This document shows, in pieces, positions 35,730 to 47,179 of a DNA stretch of 64,000 nt. Positions within the stretch are counted from its first letter, which is position 1. Every line of letters starts with the position of its first letter. Made by a program: the position numbers and the translations under genes. The notes beneath the pieces are model-generated. The model worked only from the letters and a program-made list of their open reading frames with translations, searched no databases and had not been told where the DNA came from. The DNA is from Phlebotomus papatasi (taxonomy: Eukaryota; Arthropoda; Insecta; Diptera; Psychodidae), in contig NC_077223.1 in assembly GCF_024763615.1 (NCBI RefSeq), forward strand, positions 93,620,627 through 93,684,626, written 5' to 3'.

Positions 35730-35731
35730 TA

Positions 35732-36650
35732 GTCACTACTAGTCAAATCATTATTCTTGTTAGATCTGGTGAGGATCCCTAAAAGTTCTATAATGCTCTT
35801 GTTAGTCTAGACAGGCCTTCTTTCATGCGTCTTGATTTTCAGAGTTATAATCAATATTGATTTATCAATAGTAGAACACTGTATCACTCAATGTGTCACG
35901 TATAAAATCTAATTTAGGATCTTTAATACATTAATTATTTGTGTTGATTGTGAATTAATGGTCTGTATCTCTTCTGTGACTGATTTAATTGTTCTTTTAG
36001 TGCGAAATGGTGTTAAATTAAAAATTAATTGACAGAAATTGTGAATTTTGTGACACAAAAATAAAATGTGAAATTTTAAAAATAAATCATACTTGCATAA
36101 TATAAACTTTATCTGAAAGTATTTTGAAATCAAAAGTATAGAGATGTATTTTTGAGTTCAAGCATAAAATTAACACTGCGTGATAAGTAATTATGAAATG
36201 AATTGAATTGCCCAAGTAAAACTTTTTAGATAATTCTACAAATAAATTCTAATTAATATGTGTGATAATTGTGATTGAAGCGAGTCTGTCATTCAATTAG
36301 TTCAACGTTTTATTGAATTTAATTAATGATACATGCATCTTTATTATTGTGAACATAAATGGCACAACGATGTTTACGTTTGTGTTGATTCAAATCACGT
36401 AATAGACGTTAACGCGTAAAACTTAATAATAATTTAAGATAAACGAAAGGGGTAGAATTTATTTCTTTTGAGTTTCCTATTGATTATTATTTTGCATTTA
36501 ACTAATACCTAGCACCATCTTAAGTTTGTATACATTAGGTGCAACTTTACATAGCATTTGGCAAACCTTTTGTTAAACTTTCGAACTTAGTACACTTATT
36601 ATGACAATATTTCCAAATTAAGTGAATTCATTCTTATGGAATATAGTAAG
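35732..36650. other. AT-rich DNA, nothing recognised
   Basis: No feature is supported between the MITE and the transposon. Confidence 0.4.
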
Positions 36651-37007
36651 GCCATGTAACTCCGACGATTGCAAAACTCGGATGCCGCGACCGATTTAAC
36701 TCGGATACATCCACTTAAAATATAATTTATATTTTTATTTCTGTAATTAATTACTGAAGTATCATAATATAACTATTCTACTTTAAGAAAAACCAAAAAT
36801 TATATTTTTATCGGTTTAATAAGTGGGTAAAAGAAATATTTTTTTAAGCTCGGGTCAGCTGGGTTGTGTACTAAAAATTTAATTTCTGAGAAAATTTTGC
36901 TGTTGACAGCTCGTCGCTGGAAAAAGTTTAGTGTTTTTTCTATATAATAAAACATTATTTGCAATCAAAATTATCAATAAAAGTTAGTGTAGTTATTGAT
37001 CTACAAG

Positions 37008-37157
37008 GTGAGTAAGAGTTTATTGATAATATATTAATAATTCATACAGAAATAAGTGATTTTTGTGAATGTTTACATTTCGATGCATGTCGGATGCGGT
37101 GAAAGTCAATGTTTTGGTTCAGAATTTGCATTGTTCAGGACTCTTTTTCTGTTTCAG
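37008..37157 (+). other. Predicted intron in the transposase leader
   Basis: ACAAG then GTGAGTAAG at 37008 is a near-consensus donor. A pyrimidine-rich CTTTTTCTGTTTCAG ends at 37157, one base before the transposase ATG. A GT-AG intron of 150 nt would join an untranslated first exon directly to the start codon. The annotation rests only on these signals. Confidence 0.6.
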
Positions 37158-38450
37158 ATGCCAAAGGGAACAAAAGAAAAGACCTATAAGGACAAGCCCG
37201 ACTCTAAGGAAGGTATTAGGAACGCCTTGCAGTATGTACGAGATGGTTCTACCATAGCATATGCATCCAAAACATTTAATGTCCCAAGAACAACACTGCA
37301 CAACAAATTGACTGGCAGATACCCGGAAGAGTGCCCCAATGGCAGGCCAAACGACGCTTACAAAAGAACAAGAAGAAGAGCTTGTCAAATGGATCCTGGG
37401 ATGTGCGGATGGCTGGCATCCCATCGGGAAGGAACAAGTTCTGGACAGCGTTAAACTCATCTGTGAGGTCTACAAAATTCCAAACCATTTTACAGCTGGA
37501 AGACCCGGAGACGTTTAGTTCAGGAATTTTCTTAAGCGTCATCCAGAGCTCAGCATGCGCAAGCCAAAATCCTTCTCATTGGAAAGAGCTACTGTTACTG
37601 CTGAACACCTCACGGAATGGTTTCAGAATTGTCTTGAATATTTCACAGAACACAACCTTCTGAGCATTTCACCAGACCGTGTTTTTAATTGCGACGAAAG
37701 TGCCTTCTTTTTGACACCGGAAGATGGAAATGTCCTGTCCAGGAGAGGTTCACGTGTAGTTCCATCTCTTAAAAATTCAGGACCGAAGCAATGTATCACA
37801 GTACTCTTCATGGTGTCAGCTACTGGCGAACTTGCTCCTCCAATGGCTGTTCATAAAACTGACATTACTCCAAAAATTGCCATTCACAACGCAGAAGGAT
37901 GGAAAATGGGAACGTCACCACAGAGTAGCTGGATGGATGGGCCACTTTTCTATGCTGGTCTTTATTTCCCGAAAATTGTTTTCCAACATATTCAGAGGAG
38001 TCCATTATCAATAACCAGCACGATCAGGCCACCGACAATAATCCTTCAAATGATCCAGTCATCCCTGGAAACCAACTCTCTGCAACTTCTGAGACTCAAC
38101 CGATCTTCGACACACTAAAACAATGCTATTTCTGGCCAGGAGAAATTCCAAAACGTCGTCAGAAGAAGAGGGTCAAAGCCAGCAATGTCAAACACCAGTA
38201 TATTGTATCTTCCGAGGAAATTATCGCGGAACAGGAGGAAAAATTGAGGCAGGATTTACAAAAAAAGAAAGAAATTGCTGAACGGAAGTTGACCAGAGAG
38301 AGGAACAAAAAAATAAGGGCAGAAGAAAAGGAGATAAAACTAAAGGAGAAAAACATGGTAAAGGAAAAGGCTCAAATGCCAATTGAAGCTGAAAAGAAAA
38401 AACGTGGGAGGAAGTCAGCCAAGAAAACCGAGGAAAAATCAAAGAATTGA
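37158..38450 (+). pseudogene. pogo/Tigger-type transposase pseudogene
   Basis: The ATG at 37158 opens with a Psq-type helix-turn-helix (residues ~15-55: EGIRNALQYVRDGS, then IAYASKTFNVPRTTLHNKL and GRYPEE). A second, CENP-B-like DNA-binding part follows (EELVKWILGCADGWHPIG, then NFLKRHPEL). Next is the DDE domain, with the first catalytic Asp in FNCDESAFFLTPEDG and the WMDGPLFY block. Three defects are visible. There is an extra base in the A-run at 37349-37351, where the frame passes from ..CPNGRP to TTLTKEQ. There is a TAG at 37516-37518 where pogo proteins have Trp. The DDE core is lost between about 37970 and 38000: no VDGHxSH-type block or third acidic residue is present and the frame changes. 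The Lys/Glu-rich C-terminal tail is intact to the TGA at 38448. The family usually has an uninterrupted 450-600 residue protein, so this copy cannot encode an active enzyme. Confidence 0.88.
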
Positions 38451-38629
38451 GTGCAATCTTAAAATAAATAAAAATATATATAATTAAATAATAAATTAAT
38501 GAAATGAATTGATGGAATAAAACTCTAAAAAAATGTTTTTGAAATAATATCTTCTCATTTTTATGCATTAAACTTTTCCTTAAAATGAGCATCCGAGTTT
38601 GATCGAATTCAACGGAGTTACATAAAAGC

Positions 38630-40610
38630 GTCGCAGTAACATTCTTGCGCATATATTAATATTATCGTAATTTTATTAATTTTCATCAATATTATTGCTA
38701 AAATTCTATTTCTATTATGATTCTAAATTAAACAAAGAATAATTCTATTGATTTGGAATGGCGAAAAAAATATTTCATCAGTCCAAAAACAAGCATTAAA
38801 GTCGCACTCTATGAAAAGTATCCGGATTACCTCTCTTTACTATATACATAGATAGAGAATTTAAACAATACCTAATATAAATGATAAAATATTTCTAAGG
38901 TTTGTGATACTTAAATACTTTATAATTTTATTTACGTGAAAAGTGCTTTAGGGAAAAACGTAAATATTATTTTCTTTAAAGTATTCAGTCGCAGACTTAA
39001 ATTAAAGTTTAGCTATTAATTAAGTTGTTCATCTGTCCTTCTAGAGTCAAGAAAGATTGCAATACACATAATTGTTCTATCCACCTTGATTGATAGGGAT
39101 AGTAATGTTAGACAAATTGATTGTGAGTATTATCATAAATGAAGAGGGTGGTGAAAAAGTGTGAAAATGTTGGAACATTATTGCTATAGGAGAAGGAGAA
39201 GAAGACAAATTTATGAAAAGCCTATTTATAAACTGTTTAACGTGTTTTTTTCTTATTATTTTTTCCTCTGTGTTTTCTTTTTAGGCGCTAAATAATATTT
39301 ATAGAAATGTATTTGTGATGGAGTATCATCATTCAATGTGTGAGAATCATATACAAGTCTAATAATATTATTCTCTTTCCCAATTTCTGTTCTATTTTGC
39401 CTCTCATCATACAACAACAGCTTAAAATTGAATTTTCACGTATTCCGCGCCCTGAGGTGGTTAACATAGAAATCTGAGATAATAATGAAGCTAAGCTCTA
39501 TTTGTTATTTGTTCCATATATATAAATGCGAAATTAGACCAAAGACTCCAAAACATACCTATAATTTTATTTTTGTTACAAAAACAAAAGTTCAGTATCA
39601 CCTTATGCATATACTCATATTATTCATAAAAGAAAATTGTTTAAAGACAATTTAAATGCATACACTTAGTTTGACTGATTTTTCCCCATAACAGTTTGAA
39701 GCATGAAAATTTTACGACGCAAGAGGTTTTCTTTATCAGTTATTACTCTCTTAGGTGTTTAATACAGTATAAACGGTTCTACTGTGTTGAGCAAAGTATT
39801 GATTACATATTTAGAATTAAAAAAATGGAGTGGGAAAGTGTCAGAACTCTGCAAAATGCTCGAACTTCGAGTTCAAATTTTTCTAATGGTTTTCTACTGC
39901 ACCATTTTTAAGTTTAGCTAATTTAAATTTCTATTTTTATTTAATTTACCAATAAAATTACTTGTTGATTCACAATCGCGGCATATTATTTATTTAGTAT
40001 ACCGGCACTACATTCTTTTACTGGTCTTAACCTGTCTCAGTACTTGCCGCCAGTCGAACCTATTACGCGTTAATGTCGTCTAGTTCTGGGGTGACATAAT
40101 AACTCATTTTCGATACTGTCGACTGTCGATTCTGAAAACTTTAAACGATAGTTGCACTTCCAATATAGATGTTTATCAACAGCTTCATTCTTTTAAGAAT
40201 GTTTCAATGAATGGCCCATAACAATCCGTAAAAAGTCAACATTCACTTAATCTAACAGATATAGATTTATCGATACTATCGATTCGATAGTATCGAAAAG
40301 TTATCATTCCATCCCTGTACTCAATATGAGCTATGGTATTGTGCTGCATGCCAACGGTTCATCAGATTCCGGATCAGCCTCATCTTCTCAAAGGCTGGAT
40401 CTAATTTACCTTTACAGATTTTCTATGTTAAGCCGTTCCCATTATTAGGGTTCAAATAGAATTAGGCTGATCCTTAAGAATCTTTAGCCTGTAAAATCTA
40501 GTAGTAAATGACAAGGTAGAGGAAATTTATGCAAGGGAACTTTAATCGACGATTTTAAGTTCTCAGTGTACGACAGTTTGAGATAAATCTTCCAAGCCAA
40601 ATTTTGCAGA
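38630..40610. other. AT-rich DNA with a family X tail fragment
   Basis: At 39828-39870 (minus sense) GCAAAATGCTCGAACTTCG repeats the family X end block seen at 24.8 kb. At 39430 'gaattttcacgtattccg' resembles family Y. No gene is supported. Confidence 0.4.
40268..40295. promoter_or_regulatory. DRE-like TATCGATA with 25-bp perfect palindrome
   Basis: TATCGATA at 40268-40275 equals the DREF/BEAF-type site known from Drosophila. The 25 bases 40271-40295 form a perfect odd palindrome (CGATACTATCGA, one base, TCGATAGTATCG). More TCGATACTGTCGA-like sequence lies at about 40105-40135. No transcription unit is visible beside it, so function is unproven. Confidence 0.35.
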
Positions 40611-40614
40611 TTAT

Positions 40615-40808
40615 TGCCCTAGATACACTTACGACTTAAGTCGAGAGACGGCTTAACGTAGTTAAAATCAAAATATTGATCAGACTACATTTTTATCAGC
40701 TTCTGACTAATCCGTCTCTTTGTTTAAGCCGAGAAACGTTTTATCATTATTTTGATTATAATTACGTAAAGTTGTGTCTCGACTTAAGTCGTAACTGTGT
40801 CTAGGGCA
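40615..40808. mobile_element. MITE with TGCCCTAGATACA TIRs
   Basis: The left arm TGCCCTAGATACACTTACGA continues as CTTAAGTCGAGA. The right arm is its inverse, ending TGTGTCTAGGGCA. The interior is AT-rich. The target duplication is ambiguous (flanks TTAT and TAAT). 194 bp, non-coding. Confidence 0.85.
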
Positions 40809-41084
40809 TAATGTTCTTGAGAATCAGCTTGAATATATTTGGGATCTTACGAACAAGGTAATCAAACTACCGGAGTTTATTAAAACGAGTTTGTTAATCG
40901 ACATTGTCTTGTTGAAGGCACTTATACATCACTCAGTCATACAGGGTAGAAATTCAGGAATTCATCCTTCAGAATCCTTCTCTCAAACGCGATTAAGACA
41001 TTGCAATTTTGTTTTGTCGGTTAACCGTTGTTGGAATCATTAGTTAACTTAGATACGCACTTTAAACTAAAGTTCCTGAACTGT

Positions 41085-41290
41085 AATACGGTCTCCAAAC
41101 TAGAGGCTTATACCAGTTTTCGAAGGTCTTCATTATCTGAATAGCAAGCAAGAGCACTGAATTTTAAAACCCTGAAGACTAAATTGCTCTTATTTAAATA
41201 TTATATATGAGCCGATTTTGAAATTTCAGATATTAAACCTGTTGCTAAACATCAGGTCTGAGGCCCGTATAACACTTTTGGTTATAAGAC
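41085..41290. repeat. Diverged relative of the 15.2-kb foldback
   Basis: Shared phrases are 'ttcgaaggtct', 'gaatagcaagca' and 'aacatcaggtctgaggcccgtat', in the same order as in 15185-15585 but with many differences. Confidence 0.45.
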
Positions 41291-41299
41291 TACAGTATA

Positions 41300-42270
41300 A
41301 GACTTTATTGCCTTACAACAGCTGAGTGTTTATTTGTGTTGACATGTTTCTACCTAACTAGATGTTGACCCAAGGTAGACAAAGTTGTAGTTGAATTTTT
41401 TATCAGAAACCGATGTTCTCAACACCGAATATGAACTCAAATGTTCTTGCATTTGCATTTGACGACGCCACATTGTATTTATATTTTAGTGAATCGTCGG
41501 TTTATAACCGTTTGAAACTGATTAATTTTGTCATTAATTCAAAGACCTTTTCCATGAATCTCAACTTGCGCCTGTCAGTAGAGAAATAAGCTCTATAGAC
41601 CTCTTTATCTCTTGTACTTCAAAGCTTATCCTTAGTATTTCTAAAAGGGTATAGTTGTAGCATAAAATTTTGAAAAACGAGAACTCAAGAAACAGTCAAC
41701 TTCATGTATTTGTATGATGAAGTCGCAAATGATCCTATATTGATAAAAATCTACTTGTTTAAAAATATACATTCTACGTAATTTCGGGATATAAAATGTA
41801 CTTTTGGAAAAAAAGTTGAAGAATGTTAAAAAGAAATTTTGAACAGTTAGAGTAATGCTATTTCTGCAAAGGTGGAGTTGTATCTATTTAGTCTCTAACG
41901 ACAACCGGATGGATACTCGGCATGACACTTTTTTTTCATATATCATCTAGTTTGCAAAGAAAGGGAACAACGTCAAATTTCAGACAGCTTGCAATATCGG
42001 ACACCGTGTTTCAAAATAACATAAATTTTTATTTATGTATTTATTTTAATTTCTGTAGGTTATTCAATGCCTGAAAACGAAAAAACGTCGCATTTGGGAT
42101 CGAAATTCTGCAGAAAAATCCTTGGAGTAATTCCGAAAGAGCAATAAACTTTAAGAAACTTAATGTCCGTTATAACAAACAAAGCATTTATGATATGATA
42201 TACTATTTTATGGTTTTAAACAACACTTCAAGCAACAAAAAAAAATTGAATTAAAAGTATTTTCATTATA
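41300..42270. other. AT-rich DNA, nothing recognised
   Basis: No repeat or coding frame is supported. Confidence 0.4.
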
Positions 42271-42274
42271 TAGG

Positions 42275-42490
42275 TAGGCGGAAATGGGGCACCTTTGAAA
42301 GTGGGCACCTTTGCATTTGGGATTTTTCTCCTATGTTTAAGTGGGACTGAGCCATATCATAATGTAATTTAACTTCTCAATCTGTTTGTGCAGCTAAATT
42401 ATATCACGAGAAGGCTCAATTTTATTTAAAAATAGGTAAAAAATCCCAGTTTGAAATGTACCGCACTTTCAAAAGTGCCCCACTTCCCCT
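42275..42490. mobile_element. MITE with TGGGGCACCTTTGAAAGT TIRs
   Basis: GGCGGAAATGGGGCACCTTT then GAAAGTG on the left is the inverse of CACTTTCAAAAGTGCCCCAC then TTCCCC on the right. TA-rich flanks fit a TA target but the exact boundary is uncertain by a few bases. Part of the interior recurs at 44145-44290. Confidence 0.8.
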
Positions 42491-42499
42491 TATACTTAA

Positions 42500-43980
42500 A
42501 TTTTGAGGTATTATATACAGCATGTCCGAAATTTGACACAGTTTCTCTACGTTGGAAAAATGGGTCCCAGGGGGTTGAAAGGATGAAATTTTGAGGTGTT
42601 GAAAATTGGTGGATTCTATGTTACTCTCTCCATGGAGTTCGTGCAATAAAAGGAGGTATTTTTTTTGGTCCTCACTAAGTCAGTTTAGGGGAGAAAAATG
42701 GAAAACCCGAATTGATAGGTTGATTTTTGCATTTTGTATATTCATCACGTTTTTCAAGATGAAAAGTCACGAAATTTATTGGATTTAAGTAAATTTTTTG
42801 ATCACGCAAAATGCCGTCTGGAGATGTATGCGATATATAGCTACAATATTAGCGATGTTAGCTAAATATTACCTTGACTTGCTATGGGAAGAATAGAGAG
42901 AGATCTTCTAGAGATTATTCTTATCTTATTCCCTTTCTACATCTTTTTTTTATGTCTTCTCTCTCTCTTTTTCTGCCATCCACGACAATTTATGGTATGT
43001 GAGATTGTGTTTAAATAATTTTCCAACGTGGCTTTTTCCACTATACATATGAGAACATCTTTTTTTTCCACACGCACCTAGGAGGGGAAGAAATGTATGT
43101 ATAGTCTCATAATTTGTATCTATTTTTGTACAATTATTTAAATATATGAGTTTTCCATGTTGAAAACAATTTAGCAACGACAGAAGGAAAATATAATGAT
43201 AAAGAGTGTTACACAAGGTCTTTCTAATCATTTATCTCGATAACGCTAGAGAGAAACAAGAAAAAAGTCACCAAGTTTGGTAAATTCATCTCGTTTACAG
43301 AGTCTCTCTTCAAATACAATCCAAAAGACGACGAAAATAAGAGGAAACGAGGTAGAATTTTCCTCTAAGTATGTTTTCACATTGATAATTGCTTTTTTGT
43401 TCAATCCCATTGATATAATCTTTAATATTTCTATGTCTTTCAAAAAAACTTCTTAGTAACAAATAATAGACAAATATTCATTATTTACATAAATGGCTTT
43501 TTTGTGAATTGTTAATGTTCGAATTAGCAAGACGGTTTTTTTTCTGGAACGCTCAAGTTTTTTTTAACAATCAGTTTTTTGTTTAACGTGTTATTGAATT
43601 TATGGATAAAGGCATAAAAGATATGAGTTGCAACTTACACGTTTTGTTGATGATTCTGAATTTGTTATCTAACTTTATTATCAACCTGTGCAAACGATTT
43701 ATACATTGTCGTCTCGGTTTCTCCTGCAAGTGGAAAGACACACTCAGATTTCAGAAGAGTCAGAAGACTTGAAAATTTTCCTTTATCAATTCATTTTCGA
43801 GTGTTTAATTTTAGTTATTAAGGTGGACTTAAATTAAGCTTTTGTAATTACTTGCTATATAAATTTATATAGATTTTTCTAATTCCTTTTGCGGTAATAC
43901 CTTGAGAAATTAATAGTTTTACCTATTTCTGGAACTTAAAGGGGCAATACTTTATTACAATTTATAGTTTGATCACTTTT
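42500..43980. other. AT-rich DNA, nothing recognised
   Basis: Frames at 42950-43443 on the minus strand are unremarkable. No repeats are supported. Confidence 0.4.
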
Positions 43981-43984
43981 CTGT

Positions 43985-44290
43985 TTTTCACTGGTCTGTA
44001 AGCCAAATGGTAAGAGATATTGACTTTCGTTTTTCGATGACCCCGTCTTTATAAGTAAATATTGCCCAGGGATGTTTTTTTTCTTTTACCTACCACTCTC
44101 GATTTCTTTTGTTTTAGGCGTTTTTATGATGTAGGCGTAGGGGGAAGCGGGGCATATATGAATTGAGGCAGCTTTGAAATTTCTTTTATTTTTAAATAAA
44201 ATTGAGCCCTTTCATAATGTAATTTAGTTTCACAATTGGTTTATTGAGCTTAAATTGAGTTACTAATTTGCTCATTATAATTGTCTGAAA
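43985..44290 (+). repeat. Family X fragment next to a truncated MITE
   Basis: GTCTGTAAGCCAAATGGTAA with 'gagatattgactttcg' equals the start block of family X at 18.4 and 51.0 kb. From about 44145, GGGGGAAGCGGGGCATATAT begins, followed by a 'ttgagccctttcataatgtaattta' phrase shared with the 42275 MITE. No right TIR was found. Confidence 0.5.
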
Positions 44291-44299
44291 TTCTTAGAT

Positions 44300-45085
44300 A
44301 ATTAAAATTTTTTATGTTCATTGCTTTTTTGTGATTTTATGATATTTTGAGGGAAAATTGAATTATTTTGGAATTTGCTCTTTTGTAGTCGGATTGTATT
44401 TTATATTTATTTTATTCAGCATTGTAGCAAGTATTAAAATTTACAGAGTTTGAAAATGCTTTTATATTATCTGAGATAAAATTCCCGAGCATAGGCGGGG
44501 AAATTGGTACTGGAGTTAGTGCTTATTCAATTCGATACATTACACAGAAATTTAACTATGGATAAGACCAATTATCTCATGCAATACATCATTTCCTCTA
44601 ATCCGAGGTACTTTTCCTGTTTTAAACAGGAAAGTGTAATTAGTTTTTCAATATAAATATAATACAAACAGTTATCAATCCAACATTTCATCAGGTTAAG
44701 TTCGAGAACTCTGATTGTATATTCTGCATTTCCTGACAGATATGACAATTTTTTGTTCAAAAATCGTGTTTTGATTCTTATGTTTTTTTTTTAATTAAGA
44801 TAATATGAGCACAATTTACGATGTTTTTTTTTAATTTAAACTTTGTGAACCTATGATCCGAAGTGTTTGAAGAAGCGAAATAATAACATTTCTCTTACGG
44901 CCAAATAATATTTAATCGAAAAGTTTGTCTATCGGTGGAAAAATAATTATTCCTCTAAGCAATATTCTGTAATAAATGCACTTTTAGTCCAATGACTTTA
45001 ATAATTTTATACGGTCTTAGAAGCAAATTTCTAAAAATACTAGAAATTTGTATCTACGACTGCTATTTCTTGTTCAAATGAGCAG
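44300..45085. other. AT-rich DNA, nothing recognised
   Basis: Nothing is supported. Confidence 0.4.
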
Positions 45086-45087
45086 TA

Positions 45088-45304
45088 GGGGAAAGTGCCC
45101 GTGCTTGATACCATTGGAAGCTTCGTAATGACTAAATTTTCTATGTTTCACAATATATGTGTGACTCATCGCAACCATATTTTAAAAACTATGAGAAAGT
45201 GGCTAGTTTTTAAAATATATTGCGGAGTCATGTTTATTGAGAAACATAGGAAAAATTTAGTTATTACGAAGCTTCCAATGGTATCAAGCATGGGCACTTT
45301 CCCC
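45088..45304. mobile_element. TA-flanked MITE with ~60-bp TIRs
   Basis: GGGGAAAGTGCCCGTGCTTG and the following ATACCATTGGAAGCTTCGTA are inverted at the right with few mismatches. TA flanks at 45086-45087 and 45305-45306. The 70-codon frame across it is the palindrome read in frame. Confidence 0.93.
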
Positions 45305-45306
45305 TA

Positions 45307-45545
45307 ACGCGTTCAGCACACCTTTTAGAGCGGGTAAAATTTTATGAAATGGGAATTCGTGACCCTTTCTTTTTCAATAGATTTGCATAAGTCTATCTTA
45401 CTCTTTAATTAAGTTTAATTTGAATTAAGATTAATTTGGTATGATGTTCAAAAGAAGAAGAGCACGAAAGAGTAGGATAGACATATGCAAAGATTTTAAG
45501 AAAGAAAACATGTGAATTTTGACTTTATGAAATTTTCCTAATCAT
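45307..45545. repeat. Partly palindromic repeat 'family W', copy 1
   Basis: A GCACACCTTTTAGA start, 'ttgcataagtctatcttactc', and 'gatagacatatgcaaa', ending in TATGAAATTTTCCTAATC. Similar units at 46205-46450, 46440-46612 and 46855-47010 share the ATTTGCATATGTCTATYTCACTC-like core, which is followed by its own inverse. Confidence 0.6.
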
Positions 45546-45550
45546 TCCTA

Positions 45551-45902
45551 GAGGGGAATTCTGTAACGCTCTGGCAATGCCATATGACAAATTGGGTTCG
45601 AATCTTAGGAGAGCTTTTTCGAAAATGCAATTCTGTAGCCGTGACATTGCCATTTGAGCTCACGTGGCATTGTCAGAAGTCACATATTTGAGATTTCTGG
45701 CAATTCAAATGACAATTAATTTTATAAAACAAATCAACCAAGACGTACTGTATTTTCAAAAAATCATCAAGTAAAGGAATTTCATTAAAAAATCAATGAA
45801 TTGCATTTTCGAATTCATATGACATGACAAAAAAAAGCTCGAATGGCATTGTCAAGTTTCGAACTCACGCGTGACAATGCCACGAAAATTACAGAATTCC
45901 CC
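45551..45902. mobile_element. TA-flanked MITE with GGGGAATTCTGTAA TIRs
   Basis: GAGGGGAATTCTGTAA on the left is answered by TTACAGAATTCCCC on the right. TA flanks at 45549-45550 and 45903-45904. Several inverted GGCATTGTCA/TGACAATGCC words lie inside. Non-coding. Confidence 0.85.
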
Positions 45903-46204
45903 TACTGAAAAAGATGTGCTTGGAATCATAAAGGAGTCATAAATTGGACATCAAATTTGATAGAACTTAAACTAGATAAATTTGATTTAGAACTTAAACT
46001 CAATGAAATTATCATGGAAGTTTGACTAAAGCAAAATTAAAGTTTTACATTTTTTGCAACTATATCTAGGTGCTAATTACATAATTTATACCATTTATTC
46101 TACTAATTTAGATGTTTTACTGACCAAAATTTAATATTTTACTCACTATACGGGTTATAAAAAAGATTAATTTTGATAGGTAAAAAAAAACACTTTGGCC
46201 ATAA

Positions 46205-47010
46205 ACCCTCCGGCACACCTTTTGAATCAGACAAATTCAGACATCCCTTTCTTCCTCAAACGAAATGTATTTGCTTATCTCACTCTTTCGCATTCTAAAT
46301 TGGGTTGAACTAAATTGAATTTTGTTATGACGTTCAAAAGAGGAAGAATGTGAATGAGAGGGATAGACATGTGTAAAATGTTTGAGAAAGGAAGAGATGT
46401 GAATTTTGTTTTAGATCCTTTTAGATCAGGAAAATTTCGTGAAAATGAATTTTGCGTCGTTTTCTTTCTCATACCTATTTGCATATGTCTATTTCACTCT
46501 TTTGCATTCTTCTTCTTATTTTAAATGTCACAGCAAATTCAATCTAGACATTGCCGAAATGTTTTTGAAACAAAGGGATGTGAAAGTTGATTTCATGAAA
46601 TTTTCCTGCTCTAACGGTGTCTACACACTAGAAGCAATTTTTATTAAAAATTGCCCTTAAAAAAAAATTCTGACGTTTCTGCCTATAAGGCTAGGGGAAA
46701 TTTTCTTTAAATGGCATTTTTTAAAGAAATTTCTCCTAGTGTGTAGAGGCCTTAAAAGGCATGCTTAAGTCATAAAGACTGAGATTTATTACGAAATCCC
46801 TTTAAATCAAATCATAATTGATAAGATGGTCCCTAATGCCTCTATCGCCTAATTTTCATCTCTTTCTTTCCTATAAGTATTATATGTTTCTCTCGCTCTT
46901 TCTTACTCTTCTTCTTCTCTTGAGCATCACAGCAAATTCAATTTGGATTTATGTGCAAAATATTTGAAAAAGAAAGTGATATAAATTTTGATTTCATGAA
47001 ATATTTTACT
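46205..47010. repeat. Family W cluster, three further copies
   Basis: Each unit (about 46205-46450, 46440-46612, 46855-47010) carries a 'cttatctcactctttcgcattc'-like core, a 'gatagacatgtgtaaaatg'-like inverse in some units, and the closing TTTCATGAAATTTTCCTG. The cluster is broken by the MITE at 46616-46752. Confidence 0.6.
46616..46752. mobile_element. Compact palindromic GTGTAGA MITE
   Basis: GGTGTCTACACACTAGAAG pairs with CTAGTGTGTAGAGGCC. The interior has paired AAAATTGCCC and GGCATTTTTT segments. 137 bp. It is the uninterrupted reference for 19217-19607. Confidence 0.85.
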
Positions 47011-47026
47011 ATTTTTATACATTTAA

Positions 47027-47172
47027 TGCCCAACGCACAATAACTTTTATTTTGTAAACATGTTTTTGACATATGAATGAGAGTGAGTGAGATCTAGATC
47101 TAGTCATCTCGCTCACTCTCATAGGAAATTTTAAAAACATATTTACAAACAAAAGTTATTGTGCGTTGGGCA
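47027..47172. mobile_element. Palindromic MITE with TAA target (PIF/Harbinger-type)
   Basis: TGCCCAACGCACAATAACTT on the left is exactly inverted at the right end. The arms continue to a centre at CTAGATCTAG. TAA flanks both sides (47024-47026, 47173-47175), the 3-bp target usual for PIF/Harbinger. The 146-bp element is almost wholly palindromic. Confidence 0.9.
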
Positions 47173-47179
47173 TAAAGTT

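Larger units (their letters stand above)
36654..38623 (+). mobile_element. Decayed pogo/Tigger-like DNA transposon
   Basis: Imperfect terminal inverted repeats lie at 36654-36684 and 38589-38623. Both read ATGTAACTCCG at the tip, and CAAAACTCGGATGC or TCAAACTCGGATGC about 20 bp further in. A further AACTCGGATACAT copy at 36699-36710 suggests a repeated transposase site. Between them is a transposase pseudogene on the plus strand with an intron-like leader and an AATAAA soon after its stop. The exact outermost bases and target duplication could not be settled. Confidence 0.85.

Noticed and set aside
37119..37811. Minus-strand ORFs of 113, 88 and 62 codons
   Set aside because: Antisense shadows of the transposase pseudogene.
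38159..38652. Minus-strand ORFs of 65 and 143 codons
   Set aside because: Antisense of the Lys/Glu-rich transposase tail; the Phe/Ser/Leu-rich peptide is the expected shadow.
45095..45307. 70-codon ORF
   Set aside because: It coincides with the TIR-to-TIR span of a TA-flanked MITE, and the two ends encode inverse sequence.
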